Shown here one piece after another: positions 1 through 8,624 of a stretch of DNA of 49,886 bases. Numbering within the stretch: position 1 is the first letter of the stretch; every line of letters begins with the position of its first letter. Location of the stretch: NCBI GenBank assembly GCA_003223395.1, contig QHUZ01000038.1:1-49886 (forward strand), written 5' to 3'. A program made the position numbers and the translations under genes. The notes beneath the pieces are model-generated. The model was not told the DNA's origin, searched no databases, and saw only the letters and a program-made list of their open reading frames with translations. The stretch comes from Gemmatimonadota bacterium. GTDB lineage: Bacteria > Gemmatimonadota > Gemmatimonadetes > Gemmatimonadales > GWC2-71-9.

Positions 1-1432
1 CCGCCGTCGCCATTGCGAACGTTTTGGTCAGAGCAAGCGGCCGGAATAGACGTCCTTCCTGGTCCTCGAGTGTGAACACCGGGAGGAACGAAAGAGTAAT
101 AATCAGTAGCGACATGAACAGCGCGGGCCCTACCTCGCGCGCGGCCGCGAAGACGCGCTCCCAATGCGGCCGATCGGGTTCTCGCTCTATGTGCTTGTGC
201 AGGTTCTCGAGCATCACAATGGCCGCGTCGATCATCGCGCCGATCGCGATCGCGATGCCGCCGAGACTCATGATGTTGCCGTTGATGCCGAGCAATCGTG
301 TCACCGCGAGCGCGACGAGGATGCCCAGCGGCAGCGTCGCCACCGCGACCAGGGCGCTCCGTGCATGTAGTAGGAACACCGCGCAGACCAGCGCGACAAT
401 CACCGATTCCTCGAGCAGCGTGCGCCACAGGGTCTTGATCGATCCCTGGATCAGATTCGATCGGTCGTACGTGGGCACGATCCGCACCCCAGCAGGCAAC
501 GCCGGTGTTATCTCGGCGATGCGCTGCTTCACGCCATTGATGACGCGCAGCGCGTTCTCGCCGTAGCGCATCACGACGACGCCGCCGACCGCCTCGCCCT
601 GTCCGTTGCGCTCTGCGATGCCCAGCCGCAAATCGGGACCGATGGTCACTTGGGCCACGTCACCGACTCGGACGGGGCGGCCACTCCCTGCGCCAATCGC
701 GACGTTCTCGATGTCCGCTGCACCGCGGAAGTAGCCGAGCCCGCGGATCGCGTAGTCGGAGCCCGCGACCTCGACCGTGCGCGCGCCGACGTCTTGGTTC
801 GCGCCGCGCACCACATCGATGACCTGGCGCGCGGTGACGCCGTACGCGAGCAGGCGCGCCGGATCGAGCAGTACTTGATACTGGCGCTGGAAGCCGCCCA
901 GGCTCGCCACCTCGGCCACGCCAGGCACGGATTGTAGAGCATAGCGGATTTGGAAGTCCTGGATGGCGCGGAGCCGGTCCGGCGAGTACCCAGGCCCCTC
1001 GACCGCGTACTGATAGACCCATCCGACGCCGGTCGCGTCGGGACCGAGCCTCGTCTTGGCTCCCGCAGGGAGTTTGCTCTGGATGGCGTTGAGATATTCG
1101 AGCACGCGCGAGCGCGCCCAATAGAGATCCGTCCCGTCCTGGAAAATGACGTACACAAACGACGAGCTGAACATCGACTGCCCGCGCACAACCTTGACCT
1201 TCGGAACCGACAGGAACGTGGTGACGAGTGGGTACGTGACCTGATTCTCGACCACCTGAGGCGCCTGTCCCGGGTAATCGGTGTAGACGATGACCTGAGT
1301 GTCAGACAGATCGGGGATCGCATCTACCGGCATCGTACGCAAACGCAAAGCTCCCGCGACGAGCAGGAAGATTGCGCCGAGCGCGATCAGTTCGCGCCGC
1401 TTGATCGACCAGGCGATGAGTTTCTCGATCAT
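1..1432 (-). CDS. cusA: CusA/CzcA-type RND heavy-metal efflux pump, N-terminal part
   Basis: Inner-membrane proton/metal antiporter of a tripartite efflux system; the first 477 residues are present and the gene runs off the left edge. I translated it from ATG at 1432. It opens with MIEKLIAWSIKRRELIALG and one membrane helix, followed by the periplasmic porter domain (IPDLSDTQVIVYTDYPGQAP is typical of the HME family). Near residue 400 comes GGIAIAIGAMIDAAIVMLEN, the helix-4 proton-relay motif with the Asp and Glu of the copper/silver CusA subgroup. The start overlaps the cusB stop by 4 bp (ATGA), so it is the last gene of a cusC-cusB-cusA operon. Family assignment is firm. Copper/silver rather than zinc/cobalt specificity is inferred from the DAAIVM motif and the Met-rich partner. 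Confidence 0.93.
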   Translation of the reverse strand, partial: MIEKLIAWSIKRRELIALGAIFLLVAGALRLRTMPVDAIPDLSDTQVIVYTDYPGQAPQVVENQVTYPLVTTFLSVPKVKVVRGQSMFSSSFVYVIFQDGTDLYWARSRVLEYLNAIQSKLPAGAKTRLGPDATGVGWVYQYAVEGPGYSPDRLRAIQDFQIRYALQSVPGVAEVASLGGFQRQYQVLLDPARLLAYGVTARQVIDVVRGANQDVGARTVEVAGSDYAIRGLGYFRGAADIENVAIGAGSGRPVRVGDVAQVTIGPDLRLGIAERNGQGEAVGGVVVMRYGENALRVINGVKQRIAEITPALPAGVRIVPTYDRSNLIQGSIKTLWRTLLEESVIVALVCAVFLLHARSALVAVATLPLGILVALAVTRLLGINGNIMSLGGIAIAIGAMIDAAIVMLENLHKHIEREPDRPHWERVFAAAREVGPALFMSLLIITLSFLPVFTLEDQEGRLFRPLALTKTFAMATA

Positions 1433-2598
1433 GGCCGGCGCTCGCCTTCACGCGGGGGCATCTGCATGCCACCCATGTTGAGGCCCATCCCCATCTGCAG
1501 CATCAGGCCCTGGATTGCCGCGGCCAGATTGGACTCGGAATCGAGCAGGAAGGTCGCCGACGCGATGACTTCATCACCGGGCTGCAGGCCTTCGACTATT
1601 TCGATCAGCGAGTCGCCATGTTGGCCGACACGCACGTCGCGCGGCAGGAACCGGCCGTCGCCTCGGTTCACGAATACGATGTTGTGCGTGCCCGTCGGCA
1701 GCACCGCCGCGAGCGGGACGGTCACCGCGCGCCTCCCGGCGGTGTTCAGCTCGACCGTGGCATACATCCCGGGGCGGAGCGCTCCGCTTGCGTTATCAAC
1801 CTCCAGCCGGGCCGTGAGCGTGCGCGTCCGCTCATCGAGCTGGGGCTGAATGAACGCGAGGCGACCGCTGAATTCCGCACCCGGCACGGCGTCAACCCGA
1901 ACCGTCGCGCGCATGCCCACTCGAACCGCAGGGGCGTCCCGCTCGAAGATCGCAACATCGACCCACAGCACGCGACGATCGGCGATGAGAAACAGGTTGT
2001 CACCTGGCTTCACGGCCTGACCATCGATCACCATCTTTTCGACGATCTCACCGCCTCGAGGGGCACGCAGCAACAGCGTCCGCGTTGCCGTGCCACGTGC
2101 TTCTAGACTGTCGATCTGATCAGCCCCGATATCCCACAGCTCGAGTCGTCGTCTCGCGCCGGCAGCGAGTGTGTCATCCTTCAGCCGCCGAGCCAGGAGG
2201 TACTCCTCTTGAGCGCTGACGAGATCTGGGGAGTACAGGGCGAGCAGCGGTTCTCCGCGTTCGACGCGTTTGCCAACGTAATCCGCATATAGATGCTCGA
2301 CCCACCCGCCCACCCGCGCGTTGACGTAGGCGCGATTCGGCTCGGCGTAGTTAAGGACGCCCACCGCACGAACCGAGGACTGCACCGGTCGCTCACTCGC
2401 GCGGGCGAATGTGATGCCGAGTCGCTGGGCTTCCGTGCGATTCACGGGGACGCCGGATGTGTCAGTGCCCGCAGCCGCCATGCCGGGCATGCCCGCCATA
2501 TCGTTGATGCCTGTCGTCTTGCTAACCGCCGGGGCCTTCTTCCGGCATCCGCTCACTGTTACGGCGACCAGGAGCAGAGCTATCGCAATGCGTTTCAT
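1429..2598 (-). CDS. cusB: CusB-type periplasmic adaptor (membrane fusion) lipoprotein
   Basis: Adaptor joining the CusA pump to the TolC-like channel. It has 389 residues with a lipoprotein signal ending in VSGC (Cys18). The body shows the usual order: barrel-sandwich half-motif (NARVGGWVEHLYADYVGKRV), alpha-hairpin (SPDLVSAQEEYLLARR), second lipoyl half (LRAPRGGEIVEKMVIDGQAV), then beta-barrel and membrane-proximal domains (PQLDERTRTLTARLEV). Two Met-rich stretches flank the core: NDMAGMPGMAAAG at about residues 32-45 and LQMGMGLNMGGMQMPP at the C-terminus. Such Met clusters bind Cu(I)/Ag(I) in CusB and CusF, which supports copper or silver as substrate. It overlaps cusC and cusA by 4 bp on each side, indicating translational coupling. 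Confidence 0.93.
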   Translation of the reverse strand: MKRIAIALLLVAVTVSGCRKKAPAVSKTTGINDMAGMPGMAAAGTDTSGVPVNRTEAQRLGITFARASERPVQSSVRAVGVLNYAEPNRAYVNARVGGWVEHLYADYVGKRVERGEPLLALYSPDLVSAQEEYLLARRLKDDTLAAGARRRLELWDIGADQIDSLEARGTATRTLLLRAPRGGEIVEKMVIDGQAVKPGDNLFLIADRRVLWVDVAIFERDAPAVRVGMRATVRVDAVPGAEFSGRLAFIQPQLDERTRTLTARLEVDNASGALRPGMYATVELNTAGRRAVTVPLAAVLPTGTHNIVFVNRGDGRFLPRDVRVGQHGDSLIEIVEGLQPGDEVIASATFLLDSESNLAAAIQGLMLQMGMGLNMGGMQMPPREGERRP

Positions 2599-3878
2599 GG
2601 CTGGCCCTCCCCCGCGGTCAATTGCCGCAGCATGACAAGTTGGGTCAGGTAGTCGGCCGCCACGTCGGCCGCCTCGAGCTCCGCGCGGAAGCGCGCGTCT
2701 TCGACCGACAGCAAGGTGAGAAACTCGGCGCGACCGACCTGATAGCTACGCATTACCGATTCGACAGTCCCCTGAGCCGTGGGCAAGACGCCGTCGACCA
2801 GGAGCGCAAGGCGCTGCTGTGACGCTTGGACTCGGGCGGCGGTTTCGGTGACCTCGCGACTGAGCTGCAGCTCCGCGTCCCGCAGACTGGCGGCCGCCCC
2901 GCTGGAATCCGCGCGCGCGGCGTCGGCCAGCCGGTTCTGTTTGCGCCACGCCCACACCGGAAGTCGCAGTCCGACAAACACCGAGAAGAAATCCGGCTGG
3001 CTGTAGATCCCGCCGAACGCGGGTCGGAGACCGTAGCGCACGCCGAGGGTGAAGTCGGGCCGGGCGCCGAGGCGTTCCACCTGAATCGTGCGTGTGGCCG
3101 CATCGACTGCTGCCCGCCTAATGGCGAGCCGGGGATGGGTTGCAAGAGCCAGGGCCAGGACCGAGTCGGCCGGGGGCCCCGACGCTACCCTAGCACGCAC
3201 CGCGGCAGGGTCGATCGGCGTGACCGTGACGGTGTCCTCCGGCGCTCGGTTCCGCAGTGCATTCACTGCGGCGAGCGCGGCGACTCGCGCGCTCTCCAGT
3301 GCCAACTCTTCGGATCGCAAGCGATCGCGGGCCAGCTTTGCCTGGAGGGGATCGCTCTGAGGTGCGGCCCCCGTCGCATAGCGCGTGGTGCTGAGCTGGA
3401 CGGCGGCTTCGAGAAGCTCGCGCTGGTGCCGCAGAGTCTCCAACGCCGTCACCGTGTATTCGAGACGGTAGTAGGCCACTGCCATCGCGGTGGCAAGCTC
3501 CCGGCGGGCGGCGCCTTCTTCCGCCCGCGCGCCGGCACCAGCGGCACGCATGACGCCAGACCGGGCGCCGAGTGTTCCCGGCCAGGGGATCTCCTGGCTC
3601 AGCTCGGCGTCTACCTCGGTGAAGTCGCTCTGGTTGAAGTCGAAGTGCGGCATCTGCAGGTCCATCACACCGAGTGACAACCTTGGGTCGGGCAATGTGC
3701 CGGCCGGCCGGATTCGCAGTGTCGCCGCGCGAACCGCCGCCTGCCGCTGGGCCAGAGTTGGGTTGCGCGCCAGTGCTTCGCCAATCAGCGATTGCAAGAG
3801 CGAGTCCTGCGCACCCGCAGGAGACACGCACGCCATCGTGAGCGCAAGTGCTGTCAACATCAGTTGTCGGAATTGCAT
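2595..3878 (-). CDS. cusC: TolC-family outer-membrane efflux channel (CusC-like)
   Basis: Outer-membrane channel of the tripartite metal efflux system, 427 residues. A signal peptide precedes AGAQDSLLQSLIGEALARNP, the usual opening of an OEP repeat. Two long heptad-rich helical repeats follow, with LGVMDLQMPHF between them and conserved Pro/Gly turns (AGTLPDPRLSLG). The C-terminal half repeats the pattern (PDFTLGVRYGLRPAF, then VGLRLPVWAWRKQNRLADAA). No lipobox is visible, unlike E. coli CusC. It is the first gene of the cusCBA set, its stop overlaps the cusB start, and about 90 bp separate it from the small secreted protein upstream. Family is certain; the symbol rests on the operon. Confidence 0.9.
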   Translation of the reverse strand: MQFRQLMLTALALTMACVSPAGAQDSLLQSLIGEALARNPTLAQRQAAVRAATLRIRPAGTLPDPRLSLGVMDLQMPHFDFNQSDFTEVDAELSQEIPWPGTLGARSGVMRAAGAGARAEEGAARRELATAMAVAYYRLEYTVTALETLRHQRELLEAAVQLSTTRYATGAAPQSDPLQAKLARDRLRSEELALESARVAALAAVNALRNRAPEDTVTVTPIDPAAVRARVASGPPADSVLALALATHPRLAIRRAAVDAATRTIQVERLGARPDFTLGVRYGLRPAFGGIYSQPDFFSVFVGLRLPVWAWRKQNRLADAARADSSGAAASLRDAELQLSREVTETAARVQASQQRLALLVDGVLPTAQGTVESVMRSYQVGRAEFLTLLSVEDARFRAELEAADVAADYLTQLVMLRQLTAGEGQP

Positions 3879-3969
3879 ACCTCTCCTCGCCGAACACTTT
3901 TCCGGCTGAATGCGCCGGAGCCCGCGCCGCCGTTCGCGGCGCGTTAGGGCACACTACTCCTGGGCGAGG

Positions 3970-4308
3970 CTAGGCTTGGGGCGGCGGAGGGAGCGGCGGG
4001 TTCGGATCGGCCGGAACGAACGTCGGGAGGCCGAATGCTACGAGATGAGACTCTCTGGCGGAAACGGAAACTGCTTCGCCAAGCGGGACTACCGCGGATG
4101 ACGTCGTCGCGCAGAGTGCTGAATTAGCGCACGGGGTAGCGTGGGTCGTCGCATCGACAACCGGCCCAGACGGGTGGGACGCCATCTGTTGGTCGCAGTT
4201 CGCCGGCGTTGCTCGTTGGGCTTCGTCACACAACAGCGGCAAGCCAACCGGCAAGATCTGACCGGTTAGGAGCAGCGTGGCGACGAGTCTGAAGAGTGAG
4301 AGTCTCAT
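3970..4308 (-). CDS. Small secreted Cys-containing protein upstream of cusCBA
   Basis: Predicted exported protein of 112 residues. I prefer the ATG at 4308, which gives a classic signal peptide (MRLSLFRLVATLLLTGQILPVG). The frame stays open back to an ATG at 4353, but that start would put a polar stretch ahead of the leader. Five Cys residues follow the leader region (LLCDEA, NCDQQM, PCANSALC), and the C-terminus is Pro-rich (DPNPPLPPPPQA). I do not recognise the family. Position directly upstream of the efflux operon, same strand, suggests a periplasmic metal-binding or sensing accessory. A TATATT hexamer about 12 bp upstream of the preferred start could be a -10 box with a very short leader. 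Confidence 0.6.
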   Translation of the reverse strand: MRLSLFRLVATLLLTGQILPVGLPLLCDEAQRATPANCDQQMASHPSGPVVDATTHATPCANSALCATTSSAVVPLGEAVSVSARESHLVAFGLPTFVPADPNPPLPPPPQA

Positions 4309-4432
4309 ACGTTGGGGAATATACCACGATGCCGTCATGGTAGTCATGACCACTCAGCCTGGCGAAGGCGGTGAGGGATTCGTCTGTCTGGATCGACGAC
4401 CGTCAGCTCGCGCACCTACGGCACGCGACTCG

Positions 4433-4939
4433 TTACAAGGGCACCGAAACCGTCTTGACCTCCTGACCCTTTGCGAGCGTCACATCGGCGGCGGCGTGAC
4501 CATCCTTCAACGAGGGTGTGACGCTGACTGCGCGAAAGCCGGCGTTGGCTCGGAGGGCGTTCTGCACCGCTGCCCGCAGCGAGGCCTTCGCCTTGGCCAT
4601 CGCCGCGCTCTGGCTCTGTGCAGCGGTGTAGTCTTCACCTTCCCCAATGGGCTCGGTCTTGACGACCGCACCGCTGTTGGGATCGACGCTCACCTCGAAG
4701 AACTTGCCGCCCTTCATCGTGTAAATGGAAAGCTGCAACTTGCCCTCGTCCATCTCGAACTTGGCGGAAATCGGCCGCCCGTGACTCGCGCTCGCTGACA
4801 GACCACGCTCGAGGGAGACCCGAGCGCTCAGAACCGCCTTTGCCACCGCGTCTTTGTCCTGAGCCGCGAGCGTGGTCCCACAACACAACGCTGCGACGGC
4901 GAGAACCGGAACAAGCCATGCCTGCATCGTCATCTTCAT
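4433..4939 (-). CDS. PepSY-domain periplasmic protein
   Basis: Exported protein of 168 residues with an N-terminal signal peptide (MKMTMQAWLVPVLAVAALCC) and two PepSY-like halves. The first contains SAKFEMDEGKLQLSIYTMKG, then FFEVSVDPNSGAVVKTEPIG, the strand-turn-strand with V/D-NSG-V typical of PepSY. The second (residues about 115-168) looks like a degenerate copy ending in AADVTLAKGQEVKTVSVPL. PepSY proteins are often found with metal transporters and two-component systems, where they act as small periplasmic modulators. It sits just upstream of the small secreted protein and cusCBA, and diverges from chrB across about 80 bp, so the two metal-resistance units probably share a control region. 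Confidence 0.8.
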   Translation of the reverse strand: MKMTMQAWLVPVLAVAALCCGTTLAAQDKDAVAKAVLSARVSLERGLSASASHGRPISAKFEMDEGKLQLSIYTMKGGKFFEVSVDPNSGAVVKTEPIGEGEDYTAAQSQSAAMAKAKASLRAAVQNALRANAGFRAVSVTPSLKDGHAAADVTLAKGQEVKTVSVPL

Positions 4940-5022
4940 ACAATGCCCCCGATCTCGGTGTCGTGCAGTGATGTCTAGCCCCCTCGAACGATCAATGATA
5001 CACTTGTTATAGTCATGCGTTC
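4940..5022. promoter_or_regulatory. Divergent promoter region between the PepSY gene and chrB
   Basis: Intergenic stretch of 83 bp separating the minus-strand metal-efflux side from chrBA. It is AT-richer than its surroundings and contains CACTTGTTATAGTCATG (about 5001-5017), where TTATAG could serve as a -10 for chrB. I see no perfect inverted repeat. Calling it a promoter is inference from position and composition. Confidence 0.4.
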
Positions 5023-5811
5023 ATGCAGCGCCGAGGCTTCTATGCGTCCCCGCCCCATCTGATGTCCAAGGGCATCGCGACCGGACGTTGGCTCCTGCTG
5101 TTCCACCAGATTCCGCCGAAGCCCGACTACTTCCGGGTGAAGGTGTGGCGCAGGCTGCAGCGCATCGGCGCGGTGCCGGTCAAGAACTCGGTGTGGGTCC
5201 TCCCGTACAACGATCAGGCGGTCGAAGACTTTCGTTGGCTGCTGCAGGAGATCGAGGCGCGTGGGGGCGACGCGTCGGTGTTCCGAGGGGATTTCGTGGA
5301 CGGCTTGAGCGACCGCGACATCGAAGGGTTATTCCGCAAGGCCGGGGAACGACGGGCTGTTGGCAGGGCTCGAGCCGCCCGTCGAACGGGGCGAATGCGC
5401 GGGCGGACGTGGGTCACGCGCCGGGGCGTGTTCGTGGATCGCATCGCGAGCGCGTGGCTGATCAAGCGCTTCATCGATCAGGCGGCCCGGTTCAAATTCG
5501 TCGCTCCCGAGGGTTACTCGCCTCACAGGAGCGAGCTGCGCTTCGACATGTTCGAGGCCGAGTACACGCACGAAGGCGACCGCTGCACCTTCGAGACGTT
5601 GCTCCGGCGGTTTCGACTGCGCGACCCCGCGCTCCGCGCGATCGGCGAGATCGTGCACGACATCGACTGCAAGGACGAGAAGTTCGGCCGCGCCGAGGCT
5701 ACGGGTGTCGAGCGCCTGCTCGCTGGCATCGCCCGGAAGCACGCTACCGATGCCACCCGCCTCCGTCTTGGAGCGGCCGTGTTCGACAACCTCTATCAGT
5801 CGTCGCGATGA
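5023..5811 (+). CDS. chrB: Chromate resistance regulator ChrB, shortened linker
   Basis: ChrB controls the chromate efflux gene chrA. Here it has 262 residues, or 249 if translation begins at ATG 5062, which fits the family start better (SKGIATGRWLLLFHQIPPKP). The N-terminal domain runs through RVKVWRRLQRIGAVPVKNSV and WVLPYNDQAVEDFRWL. The C-terminal domain shows TRRGVFVDRIASAWLIKRFI, FDMFEAEYTHEGDRCTFETL and IGEIVHDIDCKDEKFG, all characteristic. Between them, where most ChrB proteins have a helical linker of several tens of residues, only about 25 mostly basic residues remain (GERRAVGRARAARRTGRMRG). The stop overlaps the chrA start (ATGA), so the pair is co-translated. Family assignment is firm; function of the short linker is unknown. 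Confidence 0.9.
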   Translation: MQRRGFYASPPHLMSKGIATGRWLLLFHQIPPKPDYFRVKVWRRLQRIGAVPVKNSVWVLPYNDQAVEDFRWLLQEIEARGGDASVFRGDFVDGLSDRDIEGLFRKAGERRAVGRARAARRTGRMRGRTWVTRRGVFVDRIASAWLIKRFIDQAARFKFVAPEGYSPHRSELRFDMFEAEYTHEGDRCTFETLLRRFRLRDPALRAIGEIVHDIDCKDEKFGRAEATGVERLLAGIARKHATDATRLRLGAAVFDNLYQSSR

Positions 5812-6962
5812 AACCCGCACCGACGCGCCCCACGCTACGAGAGTTCGTCGTCTACTTCCTCAAGCTCGGCACGTTGGGGTTCGGCGGACCGATCGCGCTC
5901 GCGGGCTACATGCAGCGCGATCTCGTGGACGAGCGTGGGTGGATCGCGCCGGACGACTACAAGCAGGGGCTCGCTCTCGCGCAACTTGCCCCCGGCCCGC
6001 TCGCGGCCCAACTCGCCATCTACCTCGGCTGGGTGCGTGGCCGCGTCCTGGGCGCGACACTCGTAGGAATCGCGTTCGTGGCGCCGTCGTTCCTCATGGT
6101 GCTCATCCTCTCGGCGCTGTACCTCAAGTTCGGTGGGCTCGCCTGGATGCAGGCGCTGTTCTACGGCATTGGCGCCGCGGTCATCGCGATTATCGCGTGG
6201 AGCGCCGCGAGACTTGCGCGCACCACTCTGGGGCGGGACCGATTGCTCTGGGGACTTTTCGCCGTGAGTCTCATCGTCACGGCCTGGACGGCGAGGGAGA
6301 TCATTTGGGTTTTCGTGGCTTCGGGGTTGATCCCCCTGCTCGCTCGCGCACGCCCGGCGATGCCGACCAAGACGCTGCTGGTCGCGGCGTGGCCAGCTTG
6401 GCTTACGTCGGGTCTGACTGGGGCGGCATCCGTGGGGGGGCTCTGGAAACTATTCGCGTACTTCGCCGCCGCAGGACTGTTCGTGTTCGGCAGCGGCCTC
6501 GCCATCGTGCCGTTCCTCCACGGGGGCGTCGTCGAACAATTCCGTTGGCTCACGGAGCGCCAGTTCCTGGATGCGGTCGCCGTTTCGATGATCACGCCGG
6601 GGCCGGTCGTGATCACCGTGGCATTCATCGGGTACCTTGTTGCGGGGCCACTGGGGGCGACCGTGGCGGCCATCGGTGTATTCGCTCCCGTGTATTTCGT
6701 GACTGTCCTTGCTGCACCGCACTTTCGCCGCTTTGCCGAGAGCCCGCGCATCAAGGCATTCGTCGACGGAGTCACGGCAGCCGCTACCGGTGCGATTGCC
6801 GGGGCGGTGCTCGTGCTGGGCCGGCGTGCCCTCGTCGATTTGCCGACCGTCCTGATCTGCGCAGCCACGCTCGCTGTCATTGTGAAGATGAAGCGCGTTC
6901 CCGAACCCGCGCTTATCGCGGCGTCCGGCGTCGTTGGCTTGCTCCTGAAGCATGCGTTGTAG
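5808..6962 (+). CDS. chrA: Chromate transporter ChrA
   Basis: Inner-membrane chromate efflux protein, 384 residues, long-chain (two-domain) CHR type. The first CHR domain begins FLKLGTLGFGGPIALAGYMQ and includes QLAPGPLAAQLAIYLGW; the second begins FAYFAAAGLFVFGSGLAIVP and includes SMITPGPVVITVAFIGYL. The paired FGG/FGSG and PGP motifs are the family signature, and about ten hydrophobic helices are visible. It starts inside the chrB stop codon (ATGA). The chrBA order matches known chromate resistance operons, and the DUF1259 gene follows after about 35 bp with its own strong ribosome site. Confidence 0.95.
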   Translation: MKPAPTRPTLREFVVYFLKLGTLGFGGPIALAGYMQRDLVDERGWIAPDDYKQGLALAQLAPGPLAAQLAIYLGWVRGRVLGATLVGIAFVAPSFLMVLILSALYLKFGGLAWMQALFYGIGAAVIAIIAWSAARLARTTLGRDRLLWGLFAVSLIVTAWTAREIIWVFVASGLIPLLARARPAMPTKTLLVAAWPAWLTSGLTGAASVGGLWKLFAYFAAAGLFVFGSGLAIVPFLHGGVVEQFRWLTERQFLDAVAVSMITPGPVVITVAFIGYLVAGPLGATVAAIGVFAPVYFVTVLAAPHFRRFAESPRIKAFVDGVTAAATGAIAGAVLVLGRRALVDLPTVLICAATLAVIVKMKRVPEPALIAASGVVGLLLKHAL

Positions 6963-6996
6963 GCGCGCCACCATCACGAAACGGAGGAGTTCATCC

Positions 6997-7878
6997 ATGA
7001 AGAAGCTCCTGAAGGCAACTCTATTCCTTGGCGTCGTCACCGCTGGAGCCAGGCCGGTGCTCGCGCAACAGCCGTCGACCGCTGCCTGGGATTCCGTCGG
7101 CCGTATTCTCGGAACGACTCCCGCAAGTGCAGCCGGTTACATCCGCTATAACCTTCCCCGCCGCGACCTTACCGTCCGGATCGGGGACGTCACGGTCGCA
7201 CCGGCGCTCGCGCTAGGAGCCTGGGCCGGTTTCAGCGGAGAGCCCAACGACGCGACCATGATGGGGGATCTCGTACTCACAGCGGCAGAACTGGGCCCGG
7301 TACTCGCCGAGCTGGCGCACCAACGCATCGGGGTGACCGCGATCCACAATCACATCGTCGGCGAACAGCCGGAAATCATTTACGTCCACATCCTCGGCCA
7401 GGGAAACGCGCTCGACCTGGCAACTCGGTTGGATCGGGCTCTGACCAAGACCGGGACGCCGCGACCTGTCGCGGCGGCACCGCCGGTTCCTCTGACGATC
7501 GACACCGGCGCCGTATTCGCAGCGCTGGGACGTCACGGCACAGCGCGCGGCAACGTCGCCCAAGTGGGGTTCGTTCTGGTCTCGGGGACGGTCACCATGG
7601 GCGGCCGCCCAATGACTCCCGCGCTCGCCTACGGTTCGCCCGTTAACGTCCAGGTGGTGAGCCCCACGCGCGCCGTCGCTACCGGCGACTTCGCCGTGCG
7701 AGATTCCAGCGTCGCCGGTGTGCTGGATGCGCTCACCGCGCACGGGATCACGGCGACCGCCATGCACAGCCATATGATCGGGGATTCCCCCCATCTGGAC
7801 TACATCCATTTCTGGGCCGACGGCCCGCTGCCGGACGTGCTGCGCGGACTCCGGGCGGCAGTCGATGCCGGGCATTGA
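6997..7878 (+). CDS. DUF1259 (LppY/LpqO-like) secreted protein
   Basis: Exported protein of 293 residues. The start at 6997 is set by GGAGGAG at 6983-6989 and a clean signal peptide (MKKLLKATLFLGVVTAGARP, then VLAQQ). The mature part is an internal duplication of the DUF1259 unit. Both copies carry the same elements: a segment near GDLVLTAAELGPVLAELAHQ or DSSVAGVLDALTAHG, then AIHNHIVGEQPEIIYVH in the first copy and AMHSHMIGDSPHLDYIHFWA in the second. The paired HxH plus Pro/His segments could bind metal, but no activity is established for the family. It follows chrBA on the same strand and may belong to that transcript. Confidence 0.88.
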   Translation: MKKLLKATLFLGVVTAGARPVLAQQPSTAAWDSVGRILGTTPASAAGYIRYNLPRRDLTVRIGDVTVAPALALGAWAGFSGEPNDATMMGDLVLTAAELGPVLAELAHQRIGVTAIHNHIVGEQPEIIYVHILGQGNALDLATRLDRALTKTGTPRPVAAAPPVPLTIDTGAVFAALGRHGTARGNVAQVGFVLVSGTVTMGGRPMTPALAYGSPVNVQVVSPTRAVATGDFAVRDSSVAGVLDALTAHGITATAMHSHMIGDSPHLDYIHFWADGPLPDVLRGLRAAVDAGH

Positions 7879-7886
7879 GAGGACAT

Positions 7887-8624
7887 ATGACGTCATTTCG
7901 GAAAGTAGGGCTCGTGACCCTCAGCCTCGTTTTGATCGGGACGATAGGATGCAGCAAGAGTCGCAGTCACGACCAAGATGATGATGATGATGACGACCCG
8001 GCTCCGGTGGTGAATCCCTCGCCGGGCACGGCACAAGCCGCCACTATGTGGACATTTGACAGCTCAAGCATCGGGCAGGCTCCCGCCGGCTTCTCCTTCG
8101 GCCGGACCGGGTCAGGGCGCCCCGGACGTTGGGTGGTCCGCGCCGCCGCCGACGCGCCAAGCGGGCCCAACGTACTCGCGCAGGAAGACAGTGATCGGAC
8201 AGACTACCGGTTCCCGCTCGCCGTGGCGGACGGCCCCACCTTCGGGGACGTGAGCGTAACTGTCCGGTGCAAACCGGTGAGCGGTCGGGTGGATCGCGCG
8301 TGCGGTATCGTGTGGCGCTACCAGGACGAGAACAACTATTACCTGACGCGGGCGAACGCGCTCGAGGACAACGTCTGCTGGTACTACGTGCAGAATGGCC
8401 GCCGCGTCGAGGTGAAGCGCGTGCATGTGCCCGTCGCATCGGGTGCTTGGCACTCGCTGCGCGCCGACATGCGCGGCGATCACGTCGAGGTCTACTTCAA
8501 CGGCAAGAAACTGATCGACGTTCACGACTCACGGTTCACCGCGCCGGGTAAGGTGGGCGTGTGGACAAAGGCCGATTCGCACACCCTGTTCGACGACCTC
8601 ACTGCAACCGCGCTCGCGCCCTGA
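7887..8624 (+). CDS. Lipoprotein with concanavalin-like (DUF1080-like) domain
   Basis: Secreted lipoprotein of 245 residues. The lipobox is IGTIGC, followed by a poly-Asp tract (QDDDDDDDPAP) encoded by a short run of gat codons near 7976. The remaining 200 residues form a jelly-roll of the 3-keto-disaccharide hydrolase/DUF1080 or laminin-G kind: VSVTVRCKPVSGRVDRACGI, WRYQDENNYYLTRANALEDN, VEVYFNGKKLIDVHDSRF and PGKVGVWTKADSHTLFDDL. Such domains bind or cleave glycans; no catalytic residues can be assigned here. The ATG at 7887 has GAGAGGA just upstream, and the stop overlaps the next start (TGATG). The Asp tract may bind cations. Confidence 0.82.
   Translation: MTSFRKVGLVTLSLVLIGTIGCSKSRSHDQDDDDDDDPAPVVNPSPGTAQAATMWTFDSSSIGQAPAGFSFGRTGSGRPGRWVVRAAADAPSGPNVLAQEDSDRTDYRFPLAVADGPTFGDVSVTVRCKPVSGRVDRACGIVWRYQDENNYYLTRANALEDNVCWYYVQNGRRVEVKRVHVPVASGAWHSLRADMRGDHVEVYFNGKKLIDVHDSRFTAPGKVGVWTKADSHTLFDDLTATALAP

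Noticed and set aside
5088-6962. A 624-codon plus-strand frame beginning inside chrB
   Set aside because: Only the part from 5808 is the real ChrA; the earlier part is chrB read in the wrong frame, with no domain.
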